Shown here: positions 56,640-64,000 of the stretch, in pieces
How positions within the stretch are numbered: the stretch's first letter is position 1
Layout of the letters: each line of letters opens with the position of its first letter
Assembly (NCBI RefSeq): GCF_020283565.1
Contig: NC_060061.1
Span: 34,881,362-34,945,361 of the forward strand
DNA: 64,000 nt
Direction of reading: 5' to 3'
Origin: Trifolium pratense
Lineage: Eukaryota; Streptophyta; Magnoliopsida; Fabales; Fabaceae
Notes under the pieces: generated by a model
What the model was told of the DNA's origin: nothing
The model's input: the letters and a program-made list of their open reading frames with translations, nothing else
The model's database searches: none
Translations under genes and position numbers: made by a program

Positions 56640-56787
56640 TTAAGTCATTACAAATTTGTCCCCTAATTTCATGTGGTGTATGTTCTATCCACACCATATT
56701 GGACTTTGTTAATGCTAATTGGGCCATAAGATGGGCCTCTCTATTTCCATTCCTTCCAATATGATTGATGGTTCCTCTTCCCACCAT
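56640..56787 (-). pseudogene. RNase H-like fragment of a LINE-type retroelement
   Basis: The minus strand reads INHIGRNGNREAHLMAQLAL...MVWIEHTPHEI, matching the C-terminal end of the RNase H-like (RVT_3) domain typical of plant LINE or LINE-derived ORFs (H-R-N-x-N-x-x-A-H-x-x-A; W-x-E-x-x-P). The rest of the domain is missing upstream, and the sequence runs into low complexity downstream. Confidence 0.6.
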
Positions 56788-56929
56788 CCAAATTTCTCTT
56801 CTCGCACAAAATACGTAGAAAATTTCAGAAAATTTTTTTCGAAGTTTTTTTTTTCAGTGTAAATTTTACTAAAATTTGAAAGAAAAAAAATTGACGTAAG
56901 CTTTTATTTGTAAACTCATATAGTGGAAT

Positions 56930-57011
56930 GTCCGGGGTTCGAACCTAATTTCTACACATAAAGTGTGATGTCCCTACCAACCGAACTAAGTTCACATAAC
57001 ATATTCACGCT
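56930..57011 (-). repeat. SINE-like tRNA-derived segment
   Basis: On the minus strand GAACTTAGTTCGGTTGG (A-box-like) precedes TTAGGTTCGAACCCC (strong B-box) at tRNA-like spacing. Part of it lies inside the 66-bp tandem duplication. Confidence 0.6.
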
Positions 57012-57077
57012 CAATTCCTACACATAAAGTGTGATGTCCCTACCAACTGAACTAAGTTCACATAACATATTCACGCT
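56950..57077. repeat. 66-bp tandem duplication
   Basis: CTACACATAAAGTGTGATGTC...CATATTCACGCT is present at 56952 and again at 57018 with one or two differences. The duplication copied the A-box half of the neighbouring SINE-like segment. Confidence 0.9.
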
Positions 57078-57094
57078 TTTTTTTTTGGTTTACA

Positions 57095-57172
57095 ATGAAC
57101 TGGGAATCGAATCATGACCTATAGCGTACTACCCAAACTCATCACCACTAAACCAAACTCATGACATATTCA
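57095..57172 (-). repeat. SINE-like tRNA-derived segment
   Basis: The minus strand reads GTTTGGTTTAGTGGTGATGA (A-box) and ATGATTCGATTCCC (B-box), about 45 bases apart. Confidence 0.6.
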
Positions 57173-58837
57173 CGCTATTTCAGTGCAACGTTTTTTACAC
57201 AATTCATTACTGCTTATTAAAAAAAATCAAAATTTGTTCACCAAAAAGAAAAACACAATTCATTAATTGTATTGATTTTAAGTTAGATTTGATTAAAGTC
57301 AACTAATTATAATGATCCAATATTGCAACATTGTGATTTATGTTGGGAAGTTGGGAGAAATAATGCGGCAATGCTCCTCAATCATAAAAGAAGGAGATAC
57401 TACAATTCTATCTAAAATTTTATGGCATTAAATTATATGTCACATTTATTATAAATCTAATATTATGTCCATTTATGATATATGTGAAAATTCACTCTTA
57501 AAATCCAACAATTTATTGACATTATAACAAAAATTACATTGCCCGTGAATATCAATTAAATTGATTCATATATTGACCGTTAATTTAATACTACATGTTG
57601 TTTATTGTTGACTTGTTGTAATGAGAACGTTTGAAGGAAGCAGGATGATACTAACATTTGTTTGAATGAATAATACATAAAAGCAAAAGCACAACATGAA
57701 GATTTAAATATAATACTAATAATATTCTGATTCGTAACAAATAATGCATCGTAAAATAGAATGAAAGATTTCTTGCACTCCATAAATAAATAAACAATGA
57801 TTAGTTAATTCCAACAAGATGCAAGTTAGAAAAAGTGAGGTGCAAGTAACAAATAATAAGATAAGATGGAAATAGCTTAGAATGTAAGAAAGATTTTAAA
57901 AAGAGCAATGCTATATGTCGCGAAGACATAGCACACGAAAATTTCACGAACTACCTTTTATACTACTTTCCTAAAAGTATTCTAAAAAATAGCACCAACG
58001 TTATTCTATCTTTGTAACACAAATAAAAAACTTCATTCCAAACGCTTCGAAACAACTATCACTAGTCTCATCTTCTTATCTGCTAATATGTGAAGTAATA
58101 TCATTTGAAGTTCTTTATAGGTTTTTGACCAAAATAAATAATTCTTCTAGGCTTGACCTTCCTCACCTCTGATTAATTGAACCTTGTGGTCTCTCTCTTG
58201 ACTCATGTTCTACTTTGGTTCACAATAAGATTGTGGTTATTAAAGCATTTTCCAAAAAAAAGCATAGAGTGTACACTACACACACTTGATGTTGGAGCTG
58301 AGGTGAAGCGGTTTGTGAGTGCACTTTTGTCGGTAGTAATAGATGTCATGGAAAGTGTGAAGCGGTGGTGAAGAAAAACTTTGAGATAAAATAACTACAA
58401 ATACTAGAGAAAGAAACGCAAGAGAGAAAAACAGTGAAAAACACGCATCGTGATGCTTTCGTGATAGTATTATTCGCTACATCTAGCATTTTCCTTTTAA
58501 AAATAATTTTTTATTCTAAAAAGAGAAACAAAAAGTTCTTCTGATTCAGAGAATTTGTGAATGGATAACGCGGTAGCACAGAAATGAAATGACTACATGC
58601 AGCTGTTATCCATCCGTCACATAAACATTCACATATTTATAACCCGTCAACACTTAAAATAAAAATAAAAATAAAAATTATTTAATAATTACAGAATAAT
58701 GTATTTTTATCTTTTGGAAATGGTAATGACTGCCTTCATAGCACTCTTAAATTTTTATGATTTTTAATAAAATTTGTAAATTTAATACATTGAAAATTAA
58801 AATATTTAATTTTTTTACGTATAAATAACGAATAATG
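57173..58837. other. Intergenic DNA, no gene
   Basis: AT-rich. A block at 57900-58110 has somewhat mixed composition but no usable frame. Nothing recognised. Confidence 0.45.
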
Positions 58838-58990
58838 AATTGATCCAAGTGGTAAAAGTCTTGGTTCTCTTAAACATATGGTCAGATGTTCGATTTCTGA
58901 CTCATGCTCGTAACAAGAATCGCTAACAGCGGTGTAAGTTTCATACCAATGTCATGGTAACTAATCGTACCTAATCAGAAGAGTGACCAT
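58838..58990 (+). repeat. SINE-like tRNA-derived segment
   Basis: TTGATCCAAGTGGTAAAAG (A-box-like) and GATGTTCGATTTCTG (degenerate B-box) on the plus strand, followed by about 90 bp of non-tRNA sequence. Confidence 0.45.
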
Positions 58991-59350
58991 GTCCGGCGTT
59001 GCTTCGATTTGCCTCGGTGAAGTGGAGGGGATAGTGTTGGAGGGGATTGTATCTCTGCAGGTATTCCGACATCTAAAGTCAGTTAAGTGTGAAACAAAAG
59101 TTTTCAGAGAGTAAGAGAATGTACCTGACTCCACTACATGAGTGGAGTATATATAGCCCCCGGTGCTGGACCAAGACCCTTGATGGTCATTAATGCCATC
59201 AAGTGGTTGTCGGAAAACGGATTGAGAGCCATGATGAGCAGTTAAGGCTCATCATTCCGGTGTCGGTCATTGCGGTATGCAAAGATACCATGACTATTGA
59301 CCAGGAATGTTCTTCGTTGACTGCTCTCAAGTTGGACCTTGCTCAACTGT
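58991..59350 (-). repeat. LTR-like promoter fragment
   Basis: GC-richer block with a minus-strand TATA box (TATATATAC, about 59155-59147) directly followed on that strand by a perfect hairpin ACTCCACT-CATGT-AGTGGAGT (59148-59128). The layout copies the TATA-plus-hairpin of the LTR-like sequence at 52301-52851 although the sequences differ. Borders are not determined. Confidence 0.4.
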
Positions 59351-59454
59351 CCAAGAGGATATTTCTTCGATGATTTCTCTCCCAACCCCCGCCTTTCTTT
59401 TATACCCCCGAAAAATCTCATTTTGCCCCTTACGATTTTAAAAAATTTGGCCAA

Positions 59455-59525
59455 CTTATTTCGGTTTCTACGAACCGAAGTTTTTAAACATAGAAAAAAA
59501 TTCAGTTTATATAAACCGAAATAAC
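59455..59525. repeat. TTCGGTTT palindrome pair
   Basis: TTTCGGTTTCTACGAACCGAA and, 40 bases on, TTCAGTTTATATAAACCGAA: two near-perfect palindromes related to those at 42242 and 60150-60210. Confidence 0.7.
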
Positions 59526-59575
59526 ATAAATTTACCCCCCAAAAAAGAAGAAAGATTTATGTGAAAATTCGTGTA

Positions 59576-59940
59576 TAGCTACATGTGATAAATTTAGTAT
59601 ATCTCTCTGAATATAAGTCGTATGCTAATGATTTTTAATCTAGTGTAAAGAAGACAAAAGTTACTACAAGATTGACACCGGAATTGTTAAATTTCATTAA
59701 GTATAGTCTGAGAAAATCTACCTACAAGTTTGAGAAAAGTTTCTGCAAAATGTTGTAGAGATACATGTGGTAAATTTATCATATCTCTCTGAATATAAGT
59801 CGTATGCTAATTATTTTTAATCTAGTGTAAAGAATACAAAATTTACTATAAGATTGACACCGGAATTGTTAAATTTCATTAAGTATAGTATGAGAAAATC
59901 TACCTACAAGTTTGAGAAAAGTTTGTGCTATGTTTCTGTA
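59576..59940. repeat. 182-bp tandem duplication
   Basis: The unit with ATCTCTCTGAATATAAGTCG...AAGTTTGAGAAAAGTTT recurs with a period of 182 bases (59601 and 59783), with about ten differences. Non-coding. Confidence 0.88.
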
Positions 59941-60556
59941 CCAGTACCCATTATTTGGTCCAACTGAACCAATTAGATGGTTAACCCTCAAAACAAAAAT
60001 TATATTTGTATTCTTGACACCCTAACCTTTCCAACGAGTGATCGTTTACTCAAATCGGATATCGTTTAGTATTTCAAATAAATTGTGGAAGTTGAGGGTC
60101 TCATGCAGAATTTTGCACGAAATCTGGAAAAAAAAATTGGAACACAATATTTCGGTTTATATTAACTGAAATTTTTTAGCATGACAAAAAAATTCGGTTC
60201 ATATAAACCGCAGTACCCCAAGGACAAAAACGGAAATTCAGGAGATAAAAAAGAAATGCGCGGAGTCGGAATAGAAAACATCTGCTATTGGTCTACTTAA
60301 CTTTTAAAGGCAAAGTAAGTAAGTAAGTAATTGGTTTAAATGAAAATCATATGATATTCCTTAGCAAGACTTTATTTAGGAAGTGGTCAAATAAAAGGTT
60401 CTCTGTTCTCTCTCTCATATCATATGAACAGAGACCAGCACGTAACTGTATGACTGTAGAGAGTTTGTTTATGTCTGCAGCTAAACCACCTTTGGCTTTT
60501 CCGACACATTAGAGTTTTCATATTTTCAACGAGTGCAGTGCAGTGCACGCATCATC
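59941..60556. other. Upstream region of the RGLG gene
   Basis: Holds two more TTCGGTTT palindromes (60151-60170 and 60189-60208) and a short GTAA microsatellite (60316-60331). No gene. The promoter of the RGLG gene should lie in its right part. Confidence 0.45.
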
Positions 60557-60575
60557 AAATATATATATATATTAA
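60557..60575 (+). promoter_or_regulatory. TATA box of the RGLG gene
   Basis: A TATATATATATATTAAA run about 130 bases before the leader splice donor. It is the only good TATA candidate ahead of the CT- and CA-rich leader. Confidence 0.5.
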
Positions 60576-60599
60576 ACCTAACTACCACGTTTTTTACAA

Positions 60600-61441
60600 A
60601 ATATAATAATACACGATTCAATTTCATTCGGTCACAACCAAAGTTACAAATATTATCTCTCTGTTTTCTCAAACGTTGAAGTCCAAACAAAACTCTCTCA
60701 ATCAATCAATCACAAAAACAACAAGGTGAGCTTTCATTCACTTATTCTTCTGCTTTTTTTTTTATTATTAAAAAATTTGTATATGTATTCTTCGGATAGA
60801 ATTACTATTTAATTTTTGAAATCCATTGCTATGATTTTGGCTTTGATTTTATTATTGACTTGTAATGGACTTGTTCTGGATTTCTGATTTAGTAACTTTG
60901 TTCAGAATTAGTATGCAGTGTTTGGCTATTAGAAAAAGAAACTTGTTTCTAATAGGTTTGACTTTTTGAAAGACTACAGTACATACATTTCCAGAAATAC
61001 TAGAAACTATTATGTTTTAAATTTGTTCAAAATAGAGATTAACATTTTCCAGAAAAGGTTAGCGACGCAATTTGTTGTCCGTTTGTTTTTCATTCATGTG
61101 TAGTTAAAAGAGAGATTGAATGTTCACGACTACATAAATTTAATTTCAAAAAACCTCCATAATGTGTTTTCTGAAGTATAATTAATCAGTGGAAATGGAA
61201 ATAGGCAGGGCCCAAAATTTTTGGTATTTTAGGGCAAAATTAAAAAATTTAGGGATTAATTTAGGGTAAAATTGAGATATTTTGTTCAAAACTGGATTTT
61301 TTCAGTGCAAAACTGAAATTTTGCCTAGGTTTTAAAAGATTTCTGGCTCCGCCACTGGAAATAGGAATCATTTGAATTCGCTTTAAATAATCTTATGTTT
61401 TTACCTCTGTTGTTAGATATTGTTAAAGGAGGTTTAGTAAT
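60600..61441 (+). other. RGLG gene 5' UTR with intron
   Basis: The leader exon ends at 60725 (AACAAG|GTGAGC). The intron 60726-61416 ends TTGTTAG, and a 25-base second leader segment precedes the ATG. The intron carries a MITE at 61206-61357. The transcription start is estimated. Confidence 0.6.
61206..61357. mobile_element. hAT-type MITE in the RGLG leader intron (152 bp)
   Basis: Starts CAGGGCCCAAAA and ends GGCTCCGCCACTG (complement CAGTGGCGGAGCC), flanked by a perfect 8-bp duplication GAAATAGG (61198-61205, 61358-61365). CAG/CTG ends and an 8-bp duplication are hAT traits. Confidence 0.85.
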
Positions 61442-64000
61442 ATGGGAAATACGGAATCAATGTCTGAATCTCAACATGAATTTTACAACCAACATCCTCC
61501 TAGTTATGATGGTAGTTCAGTGAGTAATAGCTATCATCAACCTTCTTCTTATGCTGGGAGTTTGGATAGCACTACCTATGATCAACCCTCTTCTTATACC
61601 GGAAGTTCGGGAATTACTAATCATCAACAACCGTCTTCACATGCTACAAGTTCGAGGAATACTCGCCATCGTTATAACGAGAAACCAACATATATAGCTG
61701 ACAATTTCAGCTCATTGGATCAGGTATTTACTTCTAATTTTGATATGTAACCTGTAGAGGGTAGGCACTAGGCAGTATTTATCTAAGTCTTAACAGTTAA
61801 GGGGTAGTCACTATTGTTTTGAGCTGCATTGGTTGTATTTATGCAGATATTGTGAAGGATATTAGCCTCTTCACATGTTAGACTTTACAAATTGTTGAAA
61901 CTTAATGCTTATTATAGAAATTTTATGACACTTTCAGGTTGTTTCTGCTCTGAGAGAAGCTGGTCTAGAATCTTCAAATTTAATACTTGGTATTGATTTC
62001 ACAAAAAGTAATGAATGGTCAGGTTAGTCCTTTTAAACATGACACTATTGTACATGCACATGTGGATATGATCATAATAATGTAGAAAAGTAACACCTTT
62101 ATAATTATAGGTAAGTACTCGTTCCACCGGAAGAGTCTTCATCATATCGGAAACACTCCTAATCCATATGAGCAAGCAATCTCCATAATTGGCCGCACAC
62201 TGTCTACTTTTGATGAAGATAATTTGATACCGTGTTTTGGGTTTGGTGATGGTGAGTAGCTGTTTCTGGCTTTATAGAAATGTTGTGTCTTCTGTTTTGT
62301 TGATTTCAGTGTATTTACTTTTGTAGCTTCTACACACGATCAGAACGTGTTCAGTTTTTATCCTGATAATAGAGTTTGCCACGGGTTTGAGGAAGTACTT
62401 GCACGCTACAGACAGATTGTTCCACTCTTGAAACTGTCAGGTTTGTATTATAAGTTACAACCTTCTGTATCAACTTTACTATTTTTATTGAATATGGTGG
62501 TATAAGGAAATGATATGATATTTAAATTTTTTTCTAACAATTCCCTCCATATTGTTATAGGGCCAACATCATTTTCCCCTGTAATTGATGCAGCAATTGA
62601 CATTGTGGAAAGAAACAACGGCCAATATCACGTTCTTGTCATTATTGCTGATGGACAGGTTTTATCTATTCATTTTGTTTTTTCCATTATTTTCATGACG
62701 TGCTTGGTTGTTTCATTTCCTATATTTCTATCGTTTTTCCTGAACGTCTTTCTTTCCCCCAGGTTACGAGAAATCCTGGTACGCCACCTGGAAAGCTTAG
62801 TCCACAAGAACAAGCAACAATTAATTCCATAATTGCTGCTAGGTAAATTAACTCTTCTGATAGTCTTTTTGCTGTTGCATGTAAGATCTGTCTTTTATGC
62901 CGATTTATTCTGATTTTCAGTCATTATCCTCTCTCAATTATTTTGGTTGGAGTTGGAGATGGACCATGGGACGAGATGAAGCACTTTGATGATAACATTA
63001 CCGGACGCTTATTTGACAACTTTCAGGTACTTGACAGCACTTGAACATTCAATGCTGTCTGAGTTTATGCTAATTTGACATATTTTGTTATGCTGTTCTC
63101 ATGGTTGAGTCAGACGGTCTAATGTCTATAGATTTAACCAAAGTCTAAATACTATATAGGTGGATTATGAAGACATAATCGTTGAAAAAACATTTTCTCA
63201 CATATTAAACATTTTAAAATTCCATACTGTTCTGTGAGAATTATATCCTGCAACACATTAAGCATTCCGTATCTTACAAAATTAATCTTAATTCCAGCAT
63301 TATGAATTTCCTTTCAACAAGATTGATAAATTTTCAAGTGTTTTCCATGTCTTTAGTTTGTGAACTTCACAAAGATCATGTCTGAGAACACGGAAGCATC
63401 CAAGAAGGAAACAGAATTTGCACTTGCTGCCCTTATGGAGATTCCATTTCAGTTCCGGGCAGCTCAAAATATTCAACTTACCAAGTAAGCTGTGGATTAT
63501 AAGTAAAATGGTTCTGTATTACTAGATTCAAGGATAACTGATTGTCAATACCTTTTTATGCAAATAGTGAACCAGTTCATTATCAACATAAAAGACCTCT
63601 CCCTCCACCTAAGGAAGTAATAGATCACGATAATGCGTTCATGGCGACTCCACGCATGACAAATTTCAAGTCAACTGAACCAACGGCTCCAGCCAGTGAA
63701 GAACCAGTATGTTTCCTTGCTCCTCCCTTTATTTTTCTGTTGCTATGGATTCATTTTGAGATGATAACCAAGCTGAGATAACCTTCTTTCTCTTATTGAA
63801 GGTATGCCCCATTTGCCTAACCAATCCGAAGGACATGGCTTTTGGATGCGGTCATACAGTAAGTCTATTTATATGCTTGTGTGAATAGTAAACCTTGAAG
63901 CATGCAGGAATTTCATGCAATAGTAAAATGTTTGCATTCTGTTAAGCACAAGTTTTTGGAAAAGCTATTTAGATCATAGATTTTGATCTTCTGTGAAATT
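61442..64000 (+). CDS. RGLG-type E3 ubiquitin ligase (copine/vWA plus RING), cut by window end
   Basis: Coding exons with closing phases: 61442-61723, 61938-62022, 62111-62251, 62327-62440, 62561-62658, 62763-62842, 62921-63026, 63357-63484, 63568-63706, 63802-63858, then beyond the window. 410 residues are visible. It starts MGNTES, an N-myristoylation signal (Gly2) suggesting plasma-membrane attachment. Residues ~10-80 are Ser/Tyr/Gln-rich repeats. A copine-type vWA domain follows, with the metal-site motif D114-F-T116-K-S118 and blocks FGFGDASTHD, ADGQVT and VGVGDGPWD. The RING begins at C393-P-I-C396 with C407 and H409; its last cysteines are off the window. Arabidopsis RGLG1/2 ubiquitinate proteins in hormone and stress signalling; the specific target here is unknown. 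Confidence 0.93.

Noticed and set aside
1..64000. CRISPR arrays, operons, bacterial-type promoters or phage
   Set aside because: None visible; spliced genes and plant transposons show this is plant nuclear DNA.
35721..64000. Biosynthetic cluster of the three host genes
   Set aside because: A putative Golgi methyltransferase, a GA 20-oxidase and an RGLG ligase share no pathway and are separated by 5-13 kb of repeats; chance neighbours fit better.

Overview
This is plant nuclear DNA. It has spliced genes with GT/AG introns, AT-rich intergenic DNA, nested LTR retrotransposons, a Helitron-like element, many MITEs and tRNA-derived SINE-like sequences. The repeat types (a sirevirus-type copia with an extra 3' ORF, a TRIM starting TGTTAAGAAGT, the GCACCGACGGTGTAAAA MITE) fit a legume, probably of the Medicago/Trifolium/Pisum group. 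That placement comes from general familiarity, not a database search.

Layout. (1) 1-15716 is a copia element (A) whose coding region is split by a young sirevirus-like copia element (B, 1430-12684). B has 1679-bp LTRs that differ at only two positions, and a perfect AAGAT target duplication. B carries gag, pol (offset by an apparent one-base frameshift) and a large third ORF. (2) 15717-18131 is repeat-rich and holds a possible 59-residue protein gene on the minus strand (17444-17623). (3) 18132-24480 is a TRIM whose second LTR is split by a decayed minus-strand copia element (C, 18430-24446, TTTAC duplication). (4) 24826-27982 fits a minus-strand Helitron: CTAG plus hairpin at one end, TC at the other. 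It is filled with tandem repeats and polyA-tailed fragments, and its outer 209 bp is repeated at 28430-28637. (5) 28638-34980 has no gene, only repeats and MITEs.

(6) Three host genes are well supported. 35721-39892 (+) is a PMT24/25-type putative Golgi methyltransferase (8 coding exons, 794 aa, plus a 5'-UTR intron). 44887-48811 (+) is a gibberellin 20-oxidase (3 exons, 378 aa). 61442 to the right edge (+) is an RGLG-type copine/RING E3 ligase, cut by the window end inside its RING finger. All reading phases close across the predicted introns. The three genes look functionally unrelated. Spaces between them hold MITEs, SINE-like sequences, solo-LTR-like fragments, a possible organellar insertion (41812-42066) and decayed coding fragments.

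I found no operon-like or clearly new biological system. The most unusual signals are the repeated quasi-palindrome in B's LTRs, the gag/pol frameshift in an otherwise young element, the duplicated Helitron end, the dispersed short palindromes, a uORF overlapping the GA20-oxidase start, and precise 8-bp-duplication MITE insertions inside introns of the GA20-oxidase and RGLG genes.
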